Origin: Ypsolopha sequella
Taxonomy: Eukaryota > Arthropoda > Insecta > Lepidoptera > Ypsolophidae
DNA: 64,000 nt
Reading direction: 5' to 3'
Assembly: GCA_934047225.1 (NCBI GenBank)
Contig: OW203986.1
Span: 25,547,221 to 25,611,220, forward strand
This document shows, piece by piece, positions 10,927 through 20,849 of this stretch; the stretch's first letter is position 1, and each line of letters opens with the position of its first letter. The position numbers and the translations under genes are program-made. The notes beneath the pieces are model-generated. The model saw nothing but the letters and a program-made list of their open reading frames with translations. It did no database searches and was not told where the DNA came from.

Positions 10927-11210
10927 ATTTTTCCAAAATTTTTTTTCGGATTCATTGCAATTTTGTAATACACTCTAATAATAATAAGAGCATTCAAAGC
11001 GATGGATTTAGCAATAAAAACAATAATCTATATTAATATGATAATAAATACTTTTGCATTAACAGCTTTTTTAACCATTTTATTATATATATATACAGAT
11101 TCTTACGAATATTAAAGTAGAAATTGAATAAAAAAGAAAATTTTCGATATATATTTCGACCCAGTTGGGATCGTCGTCAGTCGAATATATCGATATTAGA
11201 TAGATTATTT

Positions 11211-11276
11211 AGATTATTTAACCGTTTTATTATATATATATTCGTATATATATATAATAAAACGGTTAAATAATCT
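11211..11276. repeat. Perfect 66-bp palindrome around (TA)n
   Basis: AGATTATTTAACCG followed by TTTTATTATATATATA is mirrored exactly around a TTCG centre at about 11241-11244. A partial related half-copy (AACCATTTTATTATATATATATA) lies near 11073-11095. Confidence 0.85.
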
Positions 11277-13440
11277 ATATTAAGGTACATTATTTAGTCA
11301 TGCCTGTCCTTCAGAAGGGAAAGCTCTCATTTTGAGTTCTTAGTTCTTCTAGATTCATAAATCGAGTCAAATAAGCTCTTCACTTTTGTTTGCTTTCGCT
11401 TGGTCCTTCTTCAGTGGGTAGCGTCAATTTGGGTCGACAGACTGAAAAAATATAATATAGTCCATACGAGTAATATAATCACTATTCCTACCTACTTCAT
11501 TATTGTGACCATGTTTGCTGAATGCAGAAACAAGAGGTCAAACAACCCCCCCCCCCCCCATACATAAGGAGTTCAGGAACAGCTCCGTTACCATGGTAAC
11601 CAAGCTTAGCCATAGTTGCCTAAGCTTTTGTTTAGCGGAAGATGGAGGAAGTTTGCTTAATCTTGAGCCAACGTCTCATGCAGGTTAAGTTCAATATTTG
11701 TATCGGTAACTTCGAGGAACTTAGTTTCTATACAATATCATCAATAGCTTAAATATGACTTTGAAGAAGACTTCGAAGATTTTTAATTATTCATACTGCA
11801 AAACATTTCATTTTTGTTATTACTTTAGATTAGAGGGTAGAAGAAAAGAAAGTGTTGTAATTGCGAAATCAAGCCGGTTAAAAAAACTATTCTTGATTTT
11901 GATTAAATCGACTCTCTAGCACTAAAAGAGAGAAACGTTAAGGATTTGTCTCTATGTCCCAAAACCATGGACCGAATTTAATAAACAATTTTAAATATCG
12001 CTGAGCGTTCGTTTACTTTTTTTATAAAATTTAAAATTAGGGTAGATGCCATAAAGAAAACAGTCAAGTGCAAACCAGACTCGCGCGCGCTCGTATTTCG
12101 TCAGTTTTGAGGAAAGTCAGGAAAATGGCATTAAAAATCTTGCCTTATTAAAAAAAAAATTGTACTTCATTTTTTTAAAAAGCTAGGTTTATATCGTGGT
12201 TTGTAACCATGACGTTTTTCATATCATACGTATTTTTTCAAAGATTTCTCGAAATATGTGCAAGTAAATTCAGCTAAACTACATATTTTATAATTTGATA
12301 TCCATATTTGGGCTTCTATTCACACAATAAGTAATTAAAAATTAAAACTAAATAATCCTATAAATACTGAAAACTTAAACTAAAAACCTAAAACTAAATA
12401 TATTATAATTTAAACAAAATTAAAAAATTATATTGTATTTTCATAGATACATTTTTAATTTATTTTTCTTTTTATATATTTCTATTTTATATGTTCAATT
12501 TTAATTTTTCACTATAGTTTTTCTGAAGTTTATGTTGTTATTATACATATAATCCGAATTGTTTCCATATTTTTCGGTCCACCATATGGAGGCATACGAT
12601 TTAAAAAAAAACTATATAAATCATTTGATAAAATATTGTTATTTTGGAAGAAGTGGAAACAATTTTGTTTTTTCCTAAAACGGACGTCAGATTAACATGC
12701 AGGATAGCAGTGTAAGCAATCCATCCAATATTGTAAGAGATCGCCAAAATATTTGTTTAGACTCAACAAATATCCCCATTTCCTTCATACCCTTCAGTAA
12801 TGTAATCCTTGAGGATATGGAATGGGATCACAGAGTAAAGTGTATACTACCATACATATACATACATATAAGGTGACATTAATTTATGTAGCCAAATGAT
12901 ACTGAAGCCTTGGTGAGTGATCAGTTTTATGGATAAGGATTTTTTGCGACTTGAATTTTTTTTCTTCTTTCCATTGTCTCGATTCAGGGCTGGGCTTGCG
13001 TTTGTTTGGAACAGGAAAAAAAGGAGTCGTCGAACCTTGATACGTACTTACCGACCCTTAAGTCAGATTTGGTTGTAATAATTAATAACAATACAAATAC
13101 AATACAAAATTATTTATTTCAGTAACAAAAATCATAGATATTTATTTTACATGTGTGGTTGCATAGTATCCTTTAAAGTAAAATAATGCTTGTAGCAGGA
13201 GACTTTGCTCTTCCTTAGTGGACTACAACAGAAAAATAAATGTAGAGTGTGAATGAATGAGGGGTGGTGTATGATAATTTCCTAGCCCTACGACCGAGGT
13301 CTTGGGGCCAGTATTGAAAGAACTAGGGAGGGTGTGTATGTGTATGTAGTATGTGTGAATAAATGTGAATTCAATTATTGTCAGCCTGTATATTTTGATT
13401 ACACAGCACATTTTATATGTACAATCTAAAAAACTTTGTT
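11277..13440. other. Non-coding sequence with repeat fragments
   Basis: No gene is seen. It holds a 14-C run at 11546-11559. It also holds a fragment at about 12056-12110 (ACAGTCAAGTGCAAACCAGACTCG) of the GACTCGCACTTGG family. Around 12190-12300 it contains TTTCTCGAAATATGTGC and CAAATTGATATC-like pieces that recur inverted at 15100-15240 and 15660-15800. These repeats are diverged. Confidence 0.45.
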
Positions 13441-13444
13441 AGTG

Positions 13445-13560
13445 GTTTGACCTCTTTTGCGGTCTAGTGGTTTGAACGTCTTGGCCACTAAACCGGAGGC
13501 CGTGGGTTTAAAACTCGTAGGGGCATATTTATATGCGATATGGGAGTTTCGGAAGGCACG
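13445..13560 (+). repeat. Degenerate tRNA-derived SINE head
   Basis: GCGGTCTAGTGGTTTGAACG, CCACTAAACCGGAGGCCGTG and GGGTTTAAAACTCG resemble box A and box B regions of a tRNA-derived insect SINE. They are followed by GGAAGGCACGTTAA, a motif I recognise from lepidopteran SINE bodies. The promoter boxes are degraded. Confidence 0.45.
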
Positions 13561-13564
13561 TTAA

Positions 13565-14080
13565 GGTGATATGTAAAAGTTTTAGCGTCCCTGTTAATCC
13601 ATGCGAAGAAACACTCCGTGCGAGAGGGACGGATTCGTGGAAAAGTAGCAAAAAGTCGGTTTTTTATTAATATAAAATGTACTAAAGTTGCTATCAAAAT
13701 TTCGTTTAACCAGCGGGCCTATTATGTATCTCTAGTTGCCTTCTGGACTGGGTGTCTATCATCAAAAACATAGATATACTATCGAATTCCGATTGTCTAA
13801 GGGCATGTTAGCACTTGAAGTGACGACACAGTTCGTAAATAGTTCAATACCCACTAAAAGCAATTTTGAAAATTTAGTTTTTATCTATGTTTTTGACGAT
13901 AGGCACCCTGTGCAGTTGGCAACTTAAGATACAGAATAGGGGGGCAGGTCCTAGATACTGTTAAAACCCATCTAATAAAATATAACCGCAATCCATATGT
14001 CATTCCAAATTGTTACACCAGAAGACATAGTGTGGAAAAAGACCCATTTCAATAAATATTTTTATCGAGCGTAATTTCTT
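13565..14080 (-). repeat. Dispersed repeat B, copy interrupted by a MITE
   Basis: The parts 13565-13713 and 13945-14080 together match the reverse complement of 51440-51715. Shared segments include GTGCGAGAGGGACG, ATTCGTGGAAAAGTAGCAAAAA, TTGCTATCAAAATTT and AACCCATCTAATAAAATATAA. In the other copy the two parts are contiguous (GTTTAACCAGGTCCTAG), so the 231 bp between them here is an insertion. Confidence 0.8.
13714..13944. mobile_element. 231-bp PIF/Harbinger-like foldback MITE, copy 1
   Basis: Both ends are inverted repeats (CGGGCCTATTATGTATCTCT against CCCCCCTATTCTGTATCTTA), continuing inward through AGTTGCC and ATCAAAAACATAGATA. The insertion is flanked by the trinucleotide CAG on both sides (13711-13713 and 13945-13947). 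The uninterrupted repeat B copy near 51571 has that CAG only once. A 3-bp CWG duplication is characteristic of the PIF/Harbinger superfamily. There is no coding capacity. A second copy is at 58874-59103. Confidence 0.8.
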
Positions 14081-16890
14081 CAATCACATTTCTGTTTAAC
14101 AGATCCCTAGAAAAAGGATCCAAAAACAATATACTATTTTGTCAAAATAATACCTTTATTACTGAAGTACTTAAGCAAGTTCTAAAAGTGTCATTTTTGT
14201 GTCCACAGTACAACAACAGGGAGGGGATGTAATAATCACTGACGTAACGTGGGTGTATGAATTTGGATTGCCACTTGCATTTCACAGTCCATTCTCGGCC
14301 TTTCTGACCCCCTCGGGGATTAACGTCATGACGATGTTTTATTGTATTTTTATATCTTACCAAATAAATGGTCAATCATTCTTGTTATTTTTTTTTTCTA
14401 ATATGAAAAAATTCTGGTATTCTAGGAGAACATTTATAAATACAAATACAAATAGTTTTATTGCGCAACTTAATCTTACAAAAAGTTAACAGTATTTGGA
14501 GTCTCCATTTAAGCAAATATTTACTTATGAAATCAGGTGAAAGAGAAAGTAAATGTCATGTCTCATCAAAAAGTTAAAGAAAAGGCGGAGTGCAGACGTG
14601 AATGAAGAGGCTTTCACCGACAAGAGCACAGCTCTTAAATTTAAATGAAATGAAAACCACTATCATTGAAATTGACAAAAGCAAAATACGCGACAAAAAC
14701 AATAAAAATTCAAAGCGTAAAAATATCAAATTGTTGCACATCGTTCGTGAAATCGTGTGAACTGCAATTTGTCCGGGTTTGTGGCTTCGTTTTGCTGGAA
14801 TTTGAATACGATTTTTTTGCGCGAATAAAGCTTGACATATTCAACCATTGACTAACAGTCGCAACGTATTCTGCCCAAGCGCTTACCAGCGATTGCATCC
14901 AAGATGCATAATTTAATTTACCCATCATAACTTGAACCTAGCCTAGAAATATCATTGATTTGCCCACATATCAAGGTGTAAAAAAATATGAAAAATTTGA
15001 AATTGTTCAAGATATTTCCAAAACAGAAGTAAGAAAATAAAAAATGTTATCTTAAAAATACAATATGGGAATCAAATTGTAGATATAAAAATTTTTATTG
15101 TAAAAATATGTACTTTTACTATATTTACTGGCACTGGTTTCGAGAAATCTTTAAAAAACCACAAAATATGTATGTTCCCCCATATCTCCGAAACTGCTTA
15201 ATCAAAAAATATGAAAAAAAAAATTATTATAGATCGTAACTGGCCAATTACAGGAAAGTTATAGCGATTTAAAAAAAGTTAAGCACAGATGTGAGATATA
15301 TATTTTTTTTAATAATTATAACAAAAAAATATTTCATAAAAATACAATAATGAAAGAAAAGAAAGAAAGAAAAGAAAGAATATTTTATTTATTTGCCACA
15401 AACTAAATACTTACAATAAGTTACAAAAATAAATTATTTAACCTATCTGTAGGCAAAATGGAGTAATCTCAGCATTTGCTGTAAGTTGAAGGCAACGTTA
15501 CAGCGCTGGTTTTCAGATTACCCCATCTCTCACTAAATTTAACAAAAATATCGCAGGTAGGAGGAACACAAAAAAAAATATGAAAAATAATACAATAACT
15601 AAATAATAAAATGATAAAGAAGCGAAAAAAAAAATTAATTATTATATTATGTACCTTTATAAATTAATATAATGGGAATTGATTGTAAAAATGTATAGTT
15701 TGGCTATATTTAATTGCATCTATTTCGAGAAATCCTTGAAAAACCATAAAAAATTTATGTCCCCCCCTTATCTCCAAAACTGGTGGACCGAAATATATGA
15801 AAAAAAAAAACAATATGTGTTAACGTAAAGATGGTTGAGAAAGTGGTTGAGAAATTCACAAAAAATAATGACAAAATTAAATTCACCATCCACAATACGG
15901 AACCCTAGGAACGCGAGTCTGACTCGCACTTGGACGGTTTTTAGTAATCAGTTTCCTAGGAACATTCATTGCATTCCGTGGGTGAGGAGCTGGTATTAAA
16001 CTGACCTATGTATGTTTTAATGTTTACGCATATAGATAAAATTGCTTTTTCTTAAACATACGCGGAAATATTATCATTACTTTTGAATAAAGAACACGCG
16101 AAGTATCATATTTACGTAGACTGAAAAACCAAAATCACTTCCCGGCGCATTCTTTGAATTTGGAACGAAAAGCGCACCGGCAATGTTGTATGAAACGGTG
16201 TGCTGTTTGAATTTAGAACTCTTTCATCTATCGTACACATTGCGTTCTCGTGGCTGTATAGCCACAGATGCGTTTACCTTTCGGCATAAACTGTAAAAAA
16301 AATATATATATATTATGTAAATGGCCCTTTTTTATTTCCTTGCATTTTTTTAAGAAAAGCACTATATATGCCTCGGCCGAAATGGCAATTGCCTGTCTCG
16401 TATCATTGACTCATACTCGACCTGCAATTGCCTATTTCGCTGCCTTTGCAATAATGTACTATTATTTTACAGACACGACTTCGTTGCGAATTCCCTACAA
16501 CAATAGATTTATTGTATGTGGCTTTTCGACATGTACCTCTATGTGGATTTACCTTGTTAGTGGTTTTAAGGCTGCGTATAAACCTGGACAAATTAGTGAT
16601 TTTGCCCCCGCATCCCCGCACCTCAACTGTTTGCGCGACCGGCCGTCACCGGCCGCGAGCGCTATTTCTTAGCTCCCACGAGCGGTGTGGATCCGCGGTC
16701 ATTAACCCGTGCACGTGCTAGTTTTCAATAATAAGTATAATGCATCTACGATGTATAAAATTCAACCCAGTTGACAAAACGGTTTGTTCGCAATGGCATT
16801 TTTTTGCGTAATTGTGTTTGCATCTAATTTTTATATTTCAAAATTTTATTTTTCGAAAGTCATACTTGCAAAGATAATGATAAAGATGAT
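14081..16890. other. Non-coding sequence with diverged repeats and a GC-rich patch
   Basis: No supportable gene. Two related segments, at about 15050-15240 and 15650-15830, share TTTCGAGAAATC, AACCAC/TAAAAA and CCCCATATCTCC-type pieces. A fragment of the GACTCGCACTTGG family (ACGGAACCCTAGGAACGCGAGTCTG) ends near 15945. At 16600-16700 there is a GC-rich patch with CCCGCATCCCCGCACC and a duplicated CCGGCC motif, unusual against its AT-rich surroundings. I cannot assign it a function. Just before the minisatellite the sequence becomes GAT-rich (GATAATGATAAAGATGATGAT). Confidence 0.45.
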
Positions 16891-19109
16891 GATACAACGA
16901 TACGTCGATACGTCGATACGACGATACAACGATACGTCAATACGTCGATACGTCGATACGTCGATACGACGATACGGGGATACGTCGATACAACGATACG
17001 TCAATACACCGATACGTCGATACGTCGATACGGGGATACGTCGATACAACCATACGTCGATACGCCGATACGTCGATACGTCGATACGGGGATACGTCGA
17101 TACGCCGATACGTCGATACGCCGATACGAGAATACGTCGATACGTCGATACGACGATACGACGATACGTCGATACGCCGATACGTCGATACGACGATACG
17201 TCGATACGGGGATACGTCGATACAACGATACGTCAATACGCCGATACGTCGATACGTCGATACGGGGATACGTCGATACGTCGATACGCCGATACGTCGA
17301 TATGTCGATACGGGGATACGACGATACGTCGATACGGGGATACGTCGATACAACGATACGTCGATACGCCGATACGTCGATACGCCGATACGAGAATACG
17401 TCGATACGTCGATACGACGATACGTCGATACGCCGATACGTCGATACGACGATACGTCGATACGGGGATACGTCGATACGTCGATACGCCGATACGTCGA
17501 TATGTCGATACGCTGATACGTCGATACGTCGATACGGGGATACGTCGATACAACGATACGTCGATACGCCGATACGTCGATACGTCGATACGCCGATACG
17601 TCGATACGACGATACGTCGATACGGGGATACGTCGATACAACGATACGTCGATACGTCGATACGCCGATACGCCGATACGTCAATACGTCGATACGTCGA
17701 TACGTCGATACGGGGATACGTCGATACGCCGATACGTCGATATGTCGATACGGGGATACGTCGATACAACGATACGACGATACGTCGATACGGGGATACG
17801 TCGATACAACGATACGTCGATACGCCGATACGTCGATACGCCGATACGAGAATACGTCGATACGTCGATACGACGATACGTCGATACGCCGATACGTCGA
17901 TACGACGATACGTCGATATGGGGATACGTCGATACAACGATACGTCAATACGCCGATACGTCGATACGTCGATACGGGGATACGTCGATACGTCGATACG
18001 CCGATACGTCGATATGTCGATACGGGGATACGTCGATACGGGGATACGTCGATACAACGATACGTCGATACGTCGATATGCCGATACGTCGATACGCCGA
18101 TACGAGAATACGTCAATACGTCGATACGACGATACGTCGATACGCTGATACGTCGATACGTCGATACGGGGATACGTCGATACAACGATACGTCGATACG
18201 CCGATACGTCGATACGTCGATACGCCGATACGTCGATACGACGATACGTCGATACGGGGATACGTCGATACAACGATACGTCGATACGTCGATACGCCGA
18301 TACGCCGATACGTCAATACGTCGATACGTCGATACGTCGATACGGGGATACGTCGATACGCCGATACGTCGATATGTCGATACGGGGATACGTCGATACA
18401 ACGATACGACGATACGTCGATACGGGGATACGTCGATACAACGATACGTCGATACGCCGATACGTCGATACGCCGATACGAGAATACGTCGATACGTCGA
18501 TACGACGATACGTCGATACGCCGATACGTCGATACGACGATACGTCGATATGGGGATACGTCGATACAACGATACGTCAATACGCCGATACGTCGATACG
18601 TCGATACGGGGATACGTCGATACGTCGATACGCCGATACGTCGATATGTCGATACGGGGATACGTCGATACGGGGATACGTCGATACAACGATACGTCGA
18701 TACGTCGATATGCCGATACGTCGATACGCCGATACGAGAATACGTCAATACGTCGATACGACGATACGTCGATACGGGGATACGTCGATACAACGATACG
18801 TCGATACGTCGATACGCCGATACGCCGATACGTCGATACGACGATACGTCGATACGGGGATACGTCGATACGTCAATACGCCGATACGTCGATACGTCGA
18901 TACGTCGATACGTCGATACGTCGATACGGGGATACGTCGATACGCCGATACGTCGATATGTCGATACGTCGATATGTCGATACGGGGATACGTCGATACA
19001 ACGATACGTCGATACGACGATACGTCGATACGGGGATACGTCGATACAACGATACGTCGATACGCCGATACGTCGATACGCCGATACAAGAATACGTCGA
19101 TACGCCGAT
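16891..19109. repeat. 2.2-kb minisatellite of an 8-bp CGATACGT-type unit (~277 copies)
   Basis: An unbroken array of the octamer ATACGTCG with a small set of variants: ATACGACG, ATACGGGG, ATACGCCG, ATACAACG, ATACGTCA, ATATGTCG and ATACGAGA. Nearly every unit keeps the 8-bp register. Because 8 is not divisible by 3, three units make eight codons. All three frames of a strand therefore encode the same rotating octapeptide (IRRYVDTS on +, YRRIDVST on -). None of the common variants creates a stop, which explains the very long overlapping frames on both strands. They have no start context, splice sites or biased codon use and are not genes. The array is dense in CpG and contains the pentamer CGATA in most units. 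Confidence 0.97.
17511..18774. repeat. 632-bp higher-order duplication within the minisatellite
   Basis: The rare variant CGCTGATACG occurs at 17511 and again at 18143. A second rare variant, GATATGGGG, ends its ATATG at 17920 and 18552. Both spacings are 632 bp, or 79 octamers. The order of variants from 17511 onward matches that from 18143 onward through both copies. The register is lost after about 18774, where a block of about three units is missing and the similarity then continues. Confidence 0.85.
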
Positions 19110-19135
19110 GGTGATGGTGAGATAAGGTTTTGTTA

Positions 19136-19230
19136 GTCTCCCAGAGGGGTAGGCAGCTAGGCAGAGACTACAGATTTCCATCTGCTACGATCCAGACACA
19201 ACTCTTTCGCCTCTTCCACATCCATCAACC
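19136..19230 (+). repeat. CTCCCAGAGGGGTAGGCAG dispersed repeat, copy 2
   Basis: Carries TCTCCCAGAGGGGTAGGCAG, GCAGAGACTACAGATTTCCA, CTGCTACGATCC and CTCTTCCACATCCATCAACC, matching 10395-10452 and 55951-56060. It directly adjoins the end of the minisatellite. Confidence 0.7.
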
Positions 19231-20107
19231 ATATTTATTGTGATATTAAATTGTAAGCTAAAAAAAATACCTCAGACGAAAAACATAGCGATATTCATTA
19301 GTCCATTGAGACAACCTTTAGTTCAACATCTTTAATAAAACATGACCTATCTACTTATTTTGGTAATGGCGTACCTTTGCATTACTTTCATCCACTGCTT
19401 TATTTTCACTCGTAAAACATTTTTATTCCATTTTTTACATTGGTTGCATTTATTTCCCATGTTTCATTTTACGAGATTTATTTAAATTACGAAACCGGGA
19501 CGTCGAGAGCGCAAAAACGTAGCCCTCCCGTCTCAACGGAGCGATCACAACTGACCGACGGGTGAGTGACGAAACAAAGCATGGAACAAAAAGCGCGTGC
19601 GACCGAGATATCTTGTCGCCGCCTTGTCTCAGAATAAATCGACGTAAGCGCCAATTCTTAGATGTTAAATTAAATGAAAACGAAACAGAATTATTCAAAA
19701 TCCCCGTGCAATTATACGGGGTCATTTGTTTTCTTATTTTTAATACAAATTTCAAGGCAAACTGTTTTAAGAAAGGTCCTTTAACACTCGAAAAACATGA
19801 AATATAGAGGTAACTTCATAATTTTTTTCTATCGAGCGAACTTAAAGCTTTTGCGTTTTTGCTTCTGCACGAATATCAGCCCTATAGTCTATTATCTATA
19901 TTATTTTTATTAAACCGATTGACCAAGTTACACAATGTTTTATGCTCATTTGAAATTGTGCATCTGACATTATACCGACCCTTAACGCGTGCTCTGTGTT
20001 TTCGTAAATAAAAACTTTTATAGCGTATCTATTGAATAATTACTGTATATTATTAACCCTAGATAACAACATTTTTTTTTGTGATAGCCTGCTAACGCTA
20101 TTACAAA
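19231..20107. other. Non-coding sequence
   Basis: A slightly GC-richer block at about 19490-19640 contains CGGGACGTCGAGAGCG and GCGCGTGCGACCGAGATATC. The frames across it on both strands lack recognisable domains, and I cannot decide whether it is regulatory. The rest is AT-rich. Confidence 0.4.
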
Positions 20108-20538
20108 CACCTTTTACTGTTGTAGTTTTTCTGAAATATGCATTATTTTCTGAGAAAAAATATATTGAATTACTTTTTGTATAGAGAAAATAATGTTTTT
20201 GTCAATTATTTGCGTGCTTCATATTTATTTGGAATGAAATTGACTACAGGTCATAGAAATATAAAAAAGCCTATCACAAAAAAAAATTGTTCAATTCAAA
20301 TATTTTCAAGTGCCTTTAGTTCCAAAAGCGCAAATTTCCGCAGTTAATTGTAAGGAAATAAAATGTTGGCTGTAACTTCCTGTCTTCCTCTATCACCTGC
20401 AGTAAGTTTCATTTTAAATAAATATGAAGTTTTCAAGTAATTTACTGAAACATTATTTTCTCCGTACAAAAAATAATTTAATATTTTTTTTCTCAGAAAG
20501 TAATGCATATTTCAGAAAAAAGATAGGAGTAAAAGGTG
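20108..20538. mobile_element. 431-bp foldback MITE with CACCTTTTACT ends
   Basis: CACCTTTTACT at 20108 is mirrored by AGTAAAAGGTG ending at 20538. The inversion continues inward through TTTTCTGAAATATGCATTA, TTTCTGAGAAAAA and CTTCATATTTATTT, for about 160 bp per arm at roughly 85% identity, with a loop of about 110 bp. Frames within it are fortuitous. No target duplication is evident. Confidence 0.75.
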
Positions 20539-20603
20539 ATTCCTTGACCTTCAACTTGACTTACCCTTAGTCCACAATTTCTTGATATGGAACCAATGTG
20601 CGT

Positions 20604-20849
20604 CGGTCCAACGAGCTCCGAGGTTGGCCTACGCTACGCTTTGCTCTACGTGGTCTCCATTCCAACGCCTTTCGGCCCCAATGGCCATCATGTCGGTGAC
20701 AATTATGGCCTGTCTACTGCTACTTCAACTTACTGATTCGGCAGGATGTGTCTGTCACTTTTAATCCATGACGGATATCCTCGTTTCGGATTTTATCAAT
20801 CAGAGATATCCCAAGCACAGCCCGCTCCATAGCTCGTTGAGCGACCTTA
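20604..20849 (-). pseudogene. Inverted relic of the RTE-like LINE C-terminus
   Basis: The reverse complement follows 10453-10690 closely. Shared segments include CCTGCCGAATCARTAAGTTG, GGAATGGAGACCACGTA and AGCAAAGCGTAGCGTAGGCC, as well as the CAACGAGCTATGGAGCGGGC block at the far end. In-frame stops and small indels disrupt it, so no frame spans the fragment. It is an old insertion from the same LINE family as 10453-10796. Confidence 0.75.

Noticed and set aside
12056..15945. A single 3.9-kb element bounded by inverted GACTCGCACTTGG motifs
   Set aside because: The two motifs belong to a very common dispersed family and are likely independent insertions. Nothing else ties the ends together.
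16784..18148. Long plus-strand frame (454 codons) and longer overlapping ones on both strands up to 607 codons
   Set aside because: They run through an 8-bp tandem repeat whose unit has no stop in any frame. The peptide is the same rotating octamer everywhere, and frames on opposite strands overlap fully.
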